From assembly GCA_001512635.1 (NCBI GenBank), contig LFSA01000144.1:1-38022 (forward strand): a stretch of 38,022 nt of DNA, given 5' to 3'. This DNA comes from Pelotomaculum sp. DTU098 (GTDB lineage Bacteria; Bacillota; Desulfotomaculia; Desulfotomaculales; Pelotomaculaceae). A program made the position numbers and the translations under genes. Positions 1-8,657 of the stretch are shown in pieces (the stretch's first letter is position 1; the number at the start of each line of letters is the position of its first letter). The notes under the pieces are model-generated. The model saw only the letters and a list, made by a program, of their open reading frames with translations. It was not told the origin of the DNA and did not search any database.

Positions 1-144
1 AAGCCGCGTCGCCCGCAAACCGGACAGTCTCCTTCTTTCTTAAACCTTTTATTAAAACTCCTGTAAACGGCTACCCCCTCATTCTATTCCTGCCATATCT
101 CTCATTCGTTATTCCCCATTTTCCTCTCCATTAGCTCCTCCTGA

Positions 145-1554
145 TTAATGGACCGCAGCCTCCTCACTATTTGTTTGAAAAGCACCGGGTATGGGGAATT
201 CACTGAAATAGGCAGCCTGGTTTTCGGGTGCAACGTAGCCCAGGTCGATCTTCAGCGCCCTGGCTAAAAACGGGTCCAGGGTAACCAGGTCGTCCCTGTT
301 GAGATCACCCAGGGCAACCTTGCCTGCCGTTATCGTTACCAGTTCCATTTCCCGGACGCAGGCGTTCAGAAAGTAAAACAGATTTTGGACCGATTTGTCC
401 ACGTCCAGCCTGTCCGTCATCTTGCCGGTATAAACGGCCAGATCCGTAGGCGGCTCGAAGGGCAGTGTTTTGGCTATCTGGTCTCCGATCATGGCCATGA
501 CCGCAGCCGTGCCGATGTAAACCGCGTTGGCCCCCAGGGCCATTGCCTTCAACATCTGCCCCGGTGTTACCAGACCTCCCGCAGCAATCAGGCTGACATC
601 CCCGCCGGCACCCTTTTTTTGTAGAAACTGCGCCGCCCTGCTGACTGCAAAGATGGTCGGCAGGCCCACGTCGTCCTGCAGGGTTGGAGCACCGCCATGG
701 GTGCCGCCCTCGGCTCCGTCCACGGTTATAAAGTCACACCCGGCATCGAGGGCGACCTGCATTTCTTTTTCCAGGTGGTGGGTTGCCGCAATTTTAAGGC
801 CCACGGGAACACCCGTTTCTGCCTTCAACCTGCCCACCAGACGGATAAAATCCTCCCTCGAATTGACATCCGGGAGGCGCGAATGAATAAGCGCATCCTG
901 GCCTTCCGCCAGCCCGAACACTTCCCTGTATTCCTCGCCGATGTTTTTAGCCGTAGTGCGCTGGGGTGTGGAACCCTGGGCGCCCTGGCCCAGCTGAATT
1001 TCAATGGCGTCAAGGCGGGTGTATTTTGCGGGGTCATTCAGCCACCCACCCCTGTTGTACTGGCCGATCAGGAGCGCAGCGGCTTCCCTTTCTTCTTCCA
1101 TTAAGCCCGCCTCACCGGTATTGGTGGCCGTGCCGGCCATTGTCGCGGCCCTGGCCAGGGCGATTTTGGCCTTTTTGCTGATTGCCCCGCCGAAGGACAT
1201 GCCCGCTATGATCAGGGGAATGGATATGTTGAGAGGCTTCCTCGCCCTGGGTCCGATTCTGACTGACGTGGTGATGCCGACATCCTCGGGAGTGGGGAAA
1301 CGAAAAAGGTGAACGGGATTGAACAATAGCTTTTCCCAGGGAGACAGGCGCAGGTGGCTGCCCAGGGGCCGCGGGACGGGAGTTCCCTGGGCGGCCCTCA
1401 TGGCAATTTCCGCCAGGTTGATGGGATTCACCTTTTTTGCCGCAGGAATCATCTCAAAAAGGTTCTCGGTGTACTGGTCCCTCACCATGGTCCGGACAGC
1501 GTCATCCGCCACCTCACCGGCAGCTCCCCTTAAGAGCCGGGATAATATACCCAA
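145..1554 (-). CDS. FMN-binding glutamate synthase-family protein (GltB central domain, stand-alone)
   Basis: The 469-residue product matches the FMN-binding synthase domain of glutamate synthase (Glu_synthase, COG0069). It shows the TIM-barrel landmarks IIAGMSFGGAISKKAK, the region TNTGEAGL, IEIQLGQGAQGS, FITVDGAEGGTHGGAPT and IAAGGLVTPGQMLKAMALGANAVYIGTA. Short stand-alone versions are common in anaerobes and archaea and lack the glutaminase domain, so ammonia or another subunit must supply nitrogen, or the protein is a different FMN oxidoreductase. The start is a TTG eight or so bases behind GGAGGGG, and there is no better ATG. It lies 12 nt downstream of the small gene at 1567-1824 on the same strand, probably co-transcribed. 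The family is clear; the true substrate is not. Confidence 0.88.
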   Translation of the reverse strand: MGILSRLLRGAAGEVADDAVRTMVRDQYTENLFEMIPAAKKVNPINLAEIAMRAAQGTPVPRPLGSHLRLSPWEKLLFNPVHLFRFPTPEDVGITTSVRIGPRARKPLNISIPLIIAGMSFGGAISKKAKIALARAATMAGTATNTGEAGLMEEEREAAALLIGQYNRGGWLNDPAKYTRLDAIEIQLGQGAQGSTPQRTTAKNIGEEYREVFGLAEGQDALIHSRLPDVNSREDFIRLVGRLKAETGVPVGLKIAATHHLEKEMQVALDAGCDFITVDGAEGGTHGGAPTLQDDVGLPTIFAVSRAAQFLQKKGAGGDVSLIAAGGLVTPGQMLKAMALGANAVYIGTAAVMAMIGDQIAKTLPFEPPTDLAVYTGKMTDRLDVDKSVQNLFYFLNACVREMELVTITAGKVALGDLNRDDLVTLDPFLARALKIDLGYVAPENQAAYFSEFPIPGAFQTNSEEAAVH

Positions 1555-1566
1555 GGTCCACCCCTC

Positions 1567-1824
1567 CTATTTTTGTCCTATGGACTGCTGGATTTCTTCA
1601 ATTTTCTGGGCCATCGCCAGACAAAGCTGTTTGATTTCCCCCAGCTGCCTGGAGCTGTTCTGCTCCGCCACTGCGATTCCCGTAAGCCTCTCATCATCGT
1701 ATTTGGTCAGATCGTTGTAATGCTGCCGGTCCAGTTGAGAGAGGGTTCCCGCAATGGTCTGGATCCTGTTCAAATCTGAATGAAAAGCTGTCAGGGTTTC
1801 AGAAAGGTTTGGCAGGTGTTGCAA
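1567..1824 (-). CDS. Small predicted coiled-coil protein, unknown function
   Basis: This 85-residue protein is not recognised. It is rich in Gln, Glu and Leu, with heptad-like spacing over most of its length, so a short helical or coiled-coil protein is likely; there is no signal peptide or membrane segment. The start is TTG, chosen because a perfect AGGAGG lies eight bases upstream and no ATG exists in the frame. It directly precedes the glutamate-synthase-like gene and is likely its operon partner. Reality as a gene is supported by the strong ribosome site and tight spacing; function cannot be given. Confidence 0.6.
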   Translation of the reverse strand: MQHLPNLSETLTAFHSDLNRIQTIAGTLSQLDRQHYNDLTKYDDERLTGIAVAEQNSSRQLGEIKQLCLAMAQKIEEIQQSIGQK

Positions 1825-2111
1825 GGTTAAAACCTCCTGTCATTGTACATTTTATTGATCATATCCTTCCCTAATCCGGCCAGGTCATACAGAATTCTCA
1901 TATATTTATCATTAACCCGGCATTAACCGGCAAGCTCCGGAAGCTTTCCCGTAAAGAGGCTGCCAGCACTATTTCTCGCATCTTAACTATTACAGAAGCA
2001 CCCCGTGTAATCAGCACCCGGCCCTTTATTCACTTATTAGCGGGCACAGTAGACAAGTATTCGTGTTAACCCAAATTCCAGATGAGCCCTACTGACTAAA
2101 AGATAGGGGGG
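1825..2111. other. Intergenic region, no gene seen
   Basis: This 287-base gap separates a minus-strand pair from a plus-strand gene, so it should hold divergent promoters. No convincing -35/-10 pair, RNA gene or repeat was identified by eye. The only clear signal is the AGGAGG of the minus-strand gene just inside its left edge. Confidence 0.4.
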
Positions 2112-2137
2112 ATGTTAGAGGGAAACCCCCCTTTTTT
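2104..2137 (+). terminator. Terminator-like G6/C6 hairpin with T-run at gene start
   Basis: A run of six Gs (about 2104-2110) can pair with six Cs (about 2126-2131), followed directly by six Ts. This is the shape of an intrinsic terminator on the plus strand, but no plus-strand gene lies upstream. It overlaps the first codons of the gene annotated from 2112, so it may be an attenuator or show that the real start is further down. Confidence 0.35.
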
Positions 2138-2531
2138 ACCGAATCTCAAGGCAAAAGGGGTGCTTGTTTTGACGCTTAAAGTAAGCTGCTCCAGGGCGAT
2201 CCCCTGCAGTGATCTGGAGATTCCCTGTCAAACCAGAATCCAGGCAACAGTTATAAATACGGGCAGGACTACCGTAACCATAGCAGGGTTCGGCATCCGC
2301 TATCCCAGGAGTTCGGGCCTGAAACCTTCTATTCTCGTACCCCTGCCAGTTGCTCTGGCGCCTGGCGAAAAGGCAAGCGTTTATCTTGACTTTGCCCATT
2401 TTAAAGGTGTAGACCGGCATGATATCATTTTTGTGCAGGAAGCCGGGGGGAAAAGGTACTACCCGGAGGCAGGCCCCGGGGGGAAAATCGGCCGCCTCTG
2501 GTGGTGGTACCGGGGCAAGATGAAGAGTTGA
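2112..2531 (+). CDS. Hypothetical protein with predicted beta-sandwich fold
   Basis: A 139-residue product that I do not recognise. The stretch ATVINTGRTTVTIAGFGIR followed by LPVALAPGEKASVYLDF resembles the alternating strands of Ig-like or CARDB-type beta-sandwiches, and two Cys near residues 26 and 39 could form a disulfide. The ATG at 2112 follows a run of Gs that can act as ribosome site, but a G6...C6 hairpin followed by T6 lies at 2104-2137 inside the first codons. A downstream GTG (about 2160) or TTG (about 2167) start would give a shorter protein free of that hairpin. Confidence in the frame is fair; the start is uncertain. Confidence 0.5.
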   Translation: MLEGNPPFLPNLKAKGVLVLTLKVSCSRAIPCSDLEIPCQTRIQATVINTGRTTVTIAGFGIRYPRSSGLKPSILVPLPVALAPGEKASVYLDFAHFKGVDRHDIIFVQEAGGKRYYPEAGPGGKIGRLWWWYRGKMKS

Positions 2532-2547
2532 AAATTTGCAAGCTTAA

Positions 2548-3183
2548 TCAGCCCGCCCGGGCGGATAAAAATTGAATTATTTCCGGTGGGCTGTCCACAA
2601 TGAAATCAGGTCCGGCTTTAACCAGCAGTTCCGGGGGATCATACCCCCAGGAAACAGCAATTACTTTTATTTCATTGATTTTACAAGCAATTACATCCCT
2701 GTACTCGTCACCAATATAGATGACCTCATCTCTTTTTAAATTATGTTTTTTAATAAACCTGTCAATAATCTTTTCTTTGCCGAATAAGTTCCTGTTGCAA
2801 TAGATGCCGTCGAATACATCAATATTGTTTTTTTTGAGAAATGCTCTTACGTTTTCGTTTGAATTTGAGGAGATTATGCTTAGCTCCAAACCCTGCTCCT
2901 TCAGCCAGTGAATAACGTCATCGACTCCCTCAAATATCCTGAGTTTGCCTATGATTTTACGGTAGTTTCTGGTTATTTCAATGCCAAGGGCGGGAATTTT
3001 GTAAAGAGGCACCTTAACAGCCCTGCACCGCTCGATAAAAGAAAGGCTCCGCAAGTAATCCAACTGGTTATAAACAATTTTATTAAATTTGTATTTATCA
3101 GCCAGTTCATTAAATAATTCAATGGACAAATTGATCGAATCAACAATTGTCCCGTCGAAATCAAATATTACGTGTTTAATCAT
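2548..3183 (-). CDS. HAD-superfamily phosphatase (phosphoglycolate phosphatase/Gph-like)
   Basis: A 211-residue haloacid-dehalogenase hydrolase. Motif I is FDFDGTIVDS with nucleophile Asp8 and acid/base Asp10; motif II is IISSNSN near residue 101; the motif III lysine lies in the CNRNLFGKEK segment; motif IV is YIGDEYRDV near residue 156. The helical cap between motifs I and II suits subfamily I enzymes such as phosphoglycolate or pyrophosphate phosphatases, acting on small phosphorylated metabolites in the cytosol. Start is ATG with AGAGG about ten bases upstream. The gene is noticeably more AT-rich than the redox genes further right. The substrate cannot be told from sequence. Confidence 0.85.
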   Translation of the reverse strand: MIKHVIFDFDGTIVDSINLSIELFNELADKYKFNKIVYNQLDYLRSLSFIERCRAVKVPLYKIPALGIEITRNYRKIIGKLRIFEGVDDVIHWLKEQGLELSIISSNSNENVRAFLKKNNIDVFDGIYCNRNLFGKEKIIDRFIKKHNLKRDEVIYIGDEYRDVIACKINEIKVIAVSWGYDPPELLVKAGPDFIVDSPPEIIQFLSARAG

Positions 3184-3357
3184 AACAAAAGAACCTCTTT
3201 TTCAGGTGATACCGGAAATAGATTCGGAGATACCGGAAATACAAAAGAAATTGACCTTCCCCAAAACGGCTGTCCATGCTCTATTATAAAGAAAGGCCAG
3301 TCTGTAAGGCAAGGATGTTTAATAAGGACTCCCAAACCAGGCAAAATATTGAAGATT

Positions 3358-3924
3358 TTATCGTATCTCCCTTAACAGATGCTCAGCAAAGGAAACAAGC
3401 TTCCTGGAAACAGGGTAACGCAAATATTCTGCATCGAGGTCATTAATCCTCACCCTGTCCAGACCATCACTATCCTTAAATAATTTCAGCAGCCTCACAG
3501 CCCGTTCCCGGTTATCAATTAAGTACCCATCTAAACTCTCCGCCAGATTATCATCAAGACAGTGGTTTACAATGACATATCTCAGAACCTCATTATTTTC
3601 ATTTACCTCACCCTCAATAAGCCCCAGCCCTATTGCTTTTTGAAAGCTCTTTCTTCCATGTTCAGAACAAACCCCGTCATGGGTCCTGCCGATATCGTGG
3701 TATAGCGAGGCTTTAGCCAGGATCCCGGTGTCAGTTTTATTCAGGCCGTTCAAATAACTCAGCGCCAGGCTCAGCAGCAAAACGCGTTTAGCATGTAAAA
3801 CACCGTGAATACTGTTGGGATTGAAGAAATAGGAAGGGTATTTATCGTCAAAAGCATGGTCGTAAAAAGTGGCCAGATAACCCTTGCTCTGTAGGGTATC
3901 TAATATGTCCCTATAGTTTAACAT
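3358..3924 (-). CDS. HD-domain metal-dependent phosphohydrolase
   Basis: A 188-residue HD-superfamily protein. His40 and His44 in SIHGVLHAKRV, the doublet His76-Asp77 in SLYHDIGR, a later histidine in VNHCLDD and the aspartate in FKDSDGLDR give the full H...HD...D metal set. Such single-domain proteins hydrolyse nucleotides or phosphoesters. Start is ATG with AAGGAG at good distance. It lies between the HAD phosphatase and the exonuclease on the same strand with gaps of 174 and 81 bases, so all three could be one loose transcription unit. AT-rich codon use like its neighbours. Substrate unknown. Confidence 0.82.
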   Translation of the reverse strand: MLNYRDILDTLQSKGYLATFYDHAFDDKYPSYFFNPNSIHGVLHAKRVLLLSLALSYLNGLNKTDTGILAKASLYHDIGRTHDGVCSEHGRKSFQKAIGLGLIEGEVNENNEVLRYVIVNHCLDDNLAESLDGYLIDNRERAVRLLKLFKDSDGLDRVRINDLDAEYLRYPVSRKLVSFAEHLLREIR

Positions 3925-4005
3925 GTTATACTCCTTCGTTTCTAATAATTAATACGGCACTCAATATTTTTACGGAGGGGCGTCCAGGGGGTATTTAAGG
4001 TAAAG

Positions 4006-4575
4006 CTATCTTTCTCCTGGCAGAAAACTTTTAACCTTTATGTACAGTTTATTGACCAGCTCATTAAATGAATTTGCTCCCAGGGCTGCGCCTGCTTCTA
4101 ATACTATCTTCGCACAGGCAAAGGCATCTTCGGAAGCATCGTGATGTCTAAATTTTATGCCAAAACGCCTGGCCAGATTGTCCAGTTCATAGGAACCAAG
4201 GCCGGGCCATGTTCTCCTGGCAATAACCACTGAACATTGATAGGAAAACCGGGGATGGGGAATTAAATATGCACTAAGTGTATGCCTTAAAACCCCAAGA
4301 TCAAAACTGGCGTTATGAGCAATTACGGTCTTTCCCACCAGGTAATCCTTCAGCACCGAGTACCAGAGCTCACTAAAATCCGGCTTATCCTTGACATCCT
4401 CGGCCCTGATCCCGTGAATCCTGGTAAACATGGGGTGAAAGTAAAGACCAGGCGGCCTTATCAGCCAGGATCCCCGTTCCACAACATTACCGTCCTGCAC
4501 CACAGCTATGCCAACTGCACAGATGCTGGACCAGCTATGGTTTGCAGTCTCAAAATCCAAAGCAACATAATTCAT
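4006..4575 (-). CDS. DEDDh 3'-5' exonuclease (DnaQ/epsilon-like)
   Basis: A 189-residue exonuclease of the DnaQ fold. Exo I is ALDFETA with Asp7 and Glu9, Exo II is IAHNASFDLGVL with Asp92, and Exo III is HHDASEDA with His145 and Asp150, so the DEDDh catalytic set is complete. The length fits a stand-alone exonuclease rather than the N-terminal domain of PolC. Such proteins trim DNA or RNA 3' ends in repair or turnover. The start ATG has only a weak GGGAAG upstream. It is the last of three minus-strand hydrolase genes in an AT-rich patch. Confidence 0.88.
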   Translation of the reverse strand: MNYVALDFETANHSWSSICAVGIAVVQDGNVVERGSWLIRPPGLYFHPMFTRIHGIRAEDVKDKPDFSELWYSVLKDYLVGKTVIAHNASFDLGVLRHTLSAYLIPHPRFSYQCSVVIARRTWPGLGSYELDNLARRFGIKFRHHDASEDAFACAKIVLEAGAALGANSFNELVNKLYIKVKSFLPGER

Positions 4576-4993
4576 AGCAATTCTTCCCTGACCGGACTTT
4601 TTACTCCTACATATTCAATACGGGGAATTTGGATTCCTTCTAACACTAAAGGACACCGGCTATAAGAAATAGCACATAAAAAACTAAGAATTATTTAAAA
4701 TAGCGAATAGTCAAATCCCACCTCTATAATGGGCCTCTGGAACTAAGCCATAATGACGCCTGTTCCGGGCCCTTCGCTGAATTTGAGTTTTGAACAGCAA
4801 TTCTTATATGAGTTAAGGGTATTTTTACCAGGATTGTTGGGTGAATAGTGGTTAGAGCGGGTTATTCTGATTATTGTGAAGAGAGCACATTAATTCCCTT
4901 TGACTTATTAATGGGATTTATAACTAAGTTTATTTCACGAAAAATGGATTGTGTAAGAAATTGATTTAATCAGAATCATGCGAGGAGTAACTG
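4576..4993. other. AT-rich intergenic region between divergent genes
   Basis: This 418-base AT-rich gap separates the minus-strand exonuclease from the plus-strand membrane protein and must carry both promoters. TTGACT near 4900 resembles a -35 box, but no well-spaced -10 was found. No RNA gene, repeat or ORF with a credible ribosome site was seen. Confidence 0.4.
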
Positions 4994-5569
4994 ATGGAAA
5001 AAGTAAAACATTATGATAGAGTTTTAGGTTTAGGCTTTGGCGTTTTGACATTGGCATTAATTATTTTTGCATTTGCAAATGAAAGTTTTTTTAATTGGGC
5101 TTACGAACGTCATCAAAACCAATTAAGCTGGTATATCAGACCACTGTTTATACTTCCCTTTTGCTATTTTGCCTATAAAAGAAGCTGGGCAGGTATTTGG
5201 GGAACAATTTTCTTCCTTTTAACAAGTATGTTTTGGTTCTCCAAGCCTGACTCGGCAAGTGAACAAGTGAAGCAGTTCCTGGAAATGGAAAAAGAGTATT
5301 TAAGAGGTGATTGGGGACTCGTAAAAATCCTTATAGCATTACTGATCCCTGTTTCATTTGTTATTTTGGGGATCGCTTTCTGGAAGCGCAATTTGTGGTT
5401 TGGATTATCGGTTGTTGTTTTTGTCGCTGTGGCTAAAATGATTTGGAGTGTAGCGTTTGGCGGGGAAGCCGGCAAGTCTGTCTTTATGCCTGCCATTATT
5501 GGCCTGATAATCTGCATTGGCTTAATATACCTTGGCTTTCGAAAACTTGAGAAAGAAAAAAAGGATTAA
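4994..5569 (+). CDS. Integral membrane protein, unknown function
   Basis: A 191-residue protein that I do not recognise. Hydrophobic segments lie near residues 11-28, 46-60, 67-80, 108-128, 133-153 and 160-177, so five or six membrane spans are likely, with a charged loop around residues 82-104 and a basic KLEKEKKD tail. ATG at 4994 follows GAGGAG with normal spacing. Base composition is low in GC compared with the rest of the window, and it stands alone between long non-coding gaps. Possibly horizontally acquired; no function can be assigned. Confidence 0.72.
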   Translation: MEKVKHYDRVLGLGFGVLTLALIIFAFANESFFNWAYERHQNQLSWYIRPLFILPFCYFAYKRSWAGIWGTIFFLLTSMFWFSKPDSASEQVKQFLEMEKEYLRGDWGLVKILIALLIPVSFVILGIAFWKRNLWFGLSVVVFVAVAKMIWSVAFGGEAGKSVFMPAIIGLIICIGLIYLGFRKLEKEKKD

Positions 5570-5943
5570 CACCAACATCCTATTGTAAATTTTTATTAAT
5601 TATGTAACAGTTTTATTATAATACGAAGCAAGTAATATTTTTAAGGCTCATAAGGGTTATTGACAACATACGGTACGGCCGCAAGAGTTTAATCCGCCGG
5701 GGAACCTTTGACTTCCGGCACCCAGCGCGGCGCTGTTACTGCTCCCGCTGCCATGGCAGCCAGCCGGAATGGGCGGGAGGCAACTGCCCCTCCCCTCCCC
5801 ATGCGTCCCCTTCTGGCGGAGCTACCTGGGAATTGAGGTACTCCACTTGTTTACAGCGGAACTGGCACGAGCCTCACTTTCAGCACTGCTGCCCGGGCCC
5901 CTCCGGGAGGTATCCCTCAGCCGGGTTTAAAGGAGTTGAGTCA
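5570..5943 (+). promoter_or_regulatory. GC-rich leader upstream of the glcD-like gene
   Basis: The gap switches abruptly from AT-rich (to about 5660) to GC-rich. TTGACA at 5660-5665 is a perfect -35 box, but the -10 at the right spacing (AAGAGT) is poor. Beyond it are short inverted repeats, for example GGGAGG with CCTCCC near 5775-5800 and CCCGG with CCGGG near 5895-5912, which could fold the leader. No known riboswitch or T-box signature was recognised. The leader ends in AAAGGAG, the ribosome site for the ATG at 5944. Confidence 0.35.
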
Positions 5944-7377
5944 ATGTCAATTGCAGAGGTTAACCGCACTCTTACAGGCATTCTGGGAAAAGAAAACGTT
6001 GTCACCGCCCAGGAAGACCTCATTTGTTATTCCTTCGATGCTACGGCCGGCCTGCCGGAACACCTGCCGGACCTGCTGGTGACGCCGACGAGTACAGAGC
6101 AGGTGGCGGAAATTGTGAAGGTGGCGCGGCGGTACAAGCTGCCCATCTACCCCCGGGGCTCCGGGACCAACCTGAGCGGGGGAACGGTTCCGCTAAAGGG
6201 AGGCATAGTGCTGTCGTTATTGAAGATGAATAAAATACTGGAAATAGACCGGGATAACCTGACGGCTACGGTGCAGCCCGGCGTGATCATCCAGACCCTG
6301 AATAACGCCGTTGCCCCGCACGGCCTGCTCTACCCCCCCGATCCGGGCTCCATGGCCACCGCCACCATGGGCGGCAGTGTAGCCGAGTGCTCAGGGGGGT
6401 TGAGGGGGCTCAAATACGGCGTAACCAGGGACTACGTGATGGGACTGGAAGTGGTCCTGGCCAGCGGTGAAATTGTCCGGTTCGGCGGCAAGACGGTCAA
6501 GAACGTTACCGCCTACGACATGGTCCGGCTGTTTACAGGCTCCGAAGGCACCCTGGGCATTATTACGGAAATCCTCGTTCGCCTGATCCCGGCACCGGAA
6601 GCCCGGGAAACCATGCTGGCAACCTTTGGGGACCTGGCCTCAGCAGGGCGCTCCATCACCGGGATCATCCAGAGCAAGGTGATCCCGGCCACCATGGAAA
6701 TCATGGACCGGGTAACCATGGAAACGGTGGAAAACTACGCCCGGATCGGGCTGCCCACGGAGGCAGAAGCAATTCTGCTGGTGGAGGTGGACGGGATTCC
6801 CGAGGTGGTCCGGCGCGAGGCGGCTGCCGTCAGGGAGGTTATTAACCGAAACGGGGGCACGGTCAAGTCTGCTGCCAGTGAAGAGGAACGGGATCAACTC
6901 TGGGCGGCCCGGCGCGCTGCCCTGCCCGCCCTGGCCCGCAAGCGCCCCACCACCATCCTGGAAGATGCCACGGTGCCCCGCAGCAAAATTACAGAAATGC
7001 TTCTGGCAATCCAGGAAATCGGCCGGCGCCACAACCTGACCATCGGGACCTTCGGCCACGCCGGGGACGGCAACCTGCACCCCACCATCCTCACCGATTC
7101 CCGGGATGAAGAGGAAATGGAGCGTGTCCACCGGGCGGTGGACGAGATTTTCAAGACCGCCCTGGCCCTGGGGGGAACCCTGAGCGGCGAGCACGGGATC
7201 GGGATGGCCAAGGCCCGCTATCTGCCCTGGGAATTAGGCGACCAGGGCGTGCAGGTCCTGCAAAAAATTAAAGAGGCCCTGGACCCGGAAGGCCTCCTGA
7301 ACCCCGGTAAAATGGTCCCCCTCTGTCCAAACATTCGGGTAAACGATACTGGATCCCGCAGGGAGGGCCGGCTGTGA
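5944..7377 (+). CDS. glcD: FAD-linked 2-hydroxy-acid oxidase subunit (GlcD/D-lactate dehydrogenase type)
   Basis: A 477-residue flavoprotein of the FAD-binding type 4 (PCMH) family. The FAD loop PRGSGTNLSGG is near residue 70, PPDPGSMATATMGG near 128, and the C-terminal half has the oxidase signatures GTFGHAGDGNLHPT (about 368) and LSGEHGIGMAKARYLP (about 412). The family oxidises glycolate or D-lactate (also related 2-hydroxy acids) and passes electrons to a partner Fe-S protein, here encoded immediately downstream with a stop/start overlap. The frame stays open upstream to 5833, but ATG 5944 with AAAGGAG seven bases before it is the better start and aligns with the family N-terminus. The exact substrate is not determined. 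Confidence 0.92.
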   Translation: MSIAEVNRTLTGILGKENVVTAQEDLICYSFDATAGLPEHLPDLLVTPTSTEQVAEIVKVARRYKLPIYPRGSGTNLSGGTVPLKGGIVLSLLKMNKILEIDRDNLTATVQPGVIIQTLNNAVAPHGLLYPPDPGSMATATMGGSVAECSGGLRGLKYGVTRDYVMGLEVVLASGEIVRFGGKTVKNVTAYDMVRLFTGSEGTLGIITEILVRLIPAPEARETMLATFGDLASAGRSITGIIQSKVIPATMEIMDRVTMETVENYARIGLPTEAEAILLVEVDGIPEVVRREAAAVREVINRNGGTVKSAASEEERDQLWAARRAALPALARKRPTTILEDATVPRSKITEMLLAIQEIGRRHNLTIGTFGHAGDGNLHPTILTDSRDEEEMERVHRAVDEIFKTALALGGTLSGEHGIGMAKARYLPWELGDQGVQVLQKIKEALDPEGLLNPGKMVPLCPNIRVNDTGSRREGRL

Positions 7378-8633
7378 ACTATTATGATCTTTCCGTCCTG
7401 GCAGATGAAATAGAAAGCTGCATGCGCTGCGGCAACTGCCAGGCAACCTGCCCCTATTACCAGGAAACAGGCTCCGAGTCATCGGTGGCCAGGGGCCGGA
7501 TTGCCCTGGCCAAATACGTCCTGCAGGGGAAGCTTAAATACACCCCTGTCCTGGCCGAACGGTTTGAATGCCTGACCTGCTATGCCTGCAACGCCGCCTG
7601 TCCCTGCGGCGTTCCCATCGACAGGATTTTTCTGGCCGCCCGGGCCGCTATGGTCAGGGAGGGCGGCGCCCCCTTCTTAAAAAAGCTTATGGCAACGGCA
7701 TTAAAAAACCAGGGCTTGCTGGACCTGGGCTTTAAAACCGCCGCCCGGGCAAAGGGCCTGTTTTTTAAGCCCCACTCCTCCGGGGGGCTAACACCCCGCT
7801 TTCCCCTGGGCCTGGACCTGCGGCGGGTGTTCCCTCCCCTGTCCCCCCAGACCTTCCGGGACGGGATGAAAGAAGCAATGACTGTGCCCGGCGCCAAAGG
7901 CAATGTAGCCTTCTTCACCGGGTGCCTGGCCAACTATGTCTACCCCTCCACCGGCCGGGCCGTTGTGGAGGTCCTGAACAAATGCGGCGTCTCGGTATTA
8001 ATCCCCGGGGAACAGCATTGCTGCGGGGCGCCGCTGGCCATAAACGGCATCATGGAAACGGCGGAGCAGATGGCCCGCTCCCATGTCGACCTGTTTTCCG
8101 GGCTTGAGGTGGACGCCGTGGTGGTTGCCTGCGGCACCTGCGGCGAGTCCTTCAAGAAAAAGTACGTCAACCTCCTGAACGGAACGCCGGGTTACGCCAA
8201 AAAGGCCCGGGAACTGGCGGCAAAAACATACGATATCGCCGAATTTGTCCGTAACATCGTCCCCTTTGACCGGCAGTTGCTTAAGGAAGTGGTCATGAAA
8301 GTAACCTACCACGAGCCCTGCCACCTGGGGCGCGGCCTGGGTGTGACCAGAGAACCCCTGGAAATCATCGGCGCCGTCCCCGGCCTGGATTTCGTCCCGC
8401 TCCAGAAGCCGGACTGGTGCTGCGGCAACGCCGGGACCTTTAACCTCACCCATTACGACGTCTCCTATAATATTTTAAAACACAAGCTGGCGGACATCGC
8501 AGGGACCGGGGCGGAGGCTGTGATTACAGGTTGCAGCGCCTGCCGGATGCAGCTGGAAGAGGGGATCGCCCGGGAAGGCCTGGGGAAAAAAGTATTGCAC
8601 ACAGCGGAACTCCTGGCCATGAGTTTAAAGTAG
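7374..8633 (+). CDS. glcF: Fe-S oxidoreductase with two CCG domains (GlcF type)
   Basis: A 419-residue iron-sulfur protein. Cys16, 19, 22 and 26 (CMRCGNCQATCP) and a second CLTCYACNAACP set near residue 66 bind two [4Fe-4S] clusters. Two cysteine-rich CCG domains follow, with HCCGAP near 216 and WCCGNAGTF near 349, the layout of GlcF and of HdrD-like subunits. It should take electrons from the GlcD-like flavoprotein and hand them to quinone, ETF or another carrier. It starts at a GTG that overlaps the TGA of the preceding gene, so the two are translationally coupled. It converges on the mftF gene. Clear family, partner inferred from context. Confidence 0.9.
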   Translation: MNYYDLSVLADEIESCMRCGNCQATCPYYQETGSESSVARGRIALAKYVLQGKLKYTPVLAERFECLTCYACNAACPCGVPIDRIFLAARAAMVREGGAPFLKKLMATALKNQGLLDLGFKTAARAKGLFFKPHSSGGLTPRFPLGLDLRRVFPPLSPQTFRDGMKEAMTVPGAKGNVAFFTGCLANYVYPSTGRAVVEVLNKCGVSVLIPGEQHCCGAPLAINGIMETAEQMARSHVDLFSGLEVDAVVVACGTCGESFKKKYVNLLNGTPGYAKKARELAAKTYDIAEFVRNIVPFDRQLLKEVVMKVTYHEPCHLGRGLGVTREPLEIIGAVPGLDFVPLQKPDWCCGNAGTFNLTHYDVSYNILKHKLADIAGTGAEAVITGCSACRMQLEEGIAREGLGKKVLHTAELLAMSLK

Positions 8634-8657
8634 AGGCATAAAAACCTCCTGAAGAAG

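Noticed and set aside
5871-5890. TGGCAC in the glcD leader as a sigma-54 promoter
   Set aside because: The expected TTGC(A/T) element five bases further is absent (TCACT is there), so the -24/-12 pattern is not met.
5833-5943. N-terminal extension of GlcD from 5833
   Set aside because: The added residues do not resemble the family and the strong AAAGGAG site points to 5944.
6640-7194. 184-codon minus-strand frame inside glcD
   Set aside because: Shadow of the clear glcD reading frame, with no ribosome site or domain.
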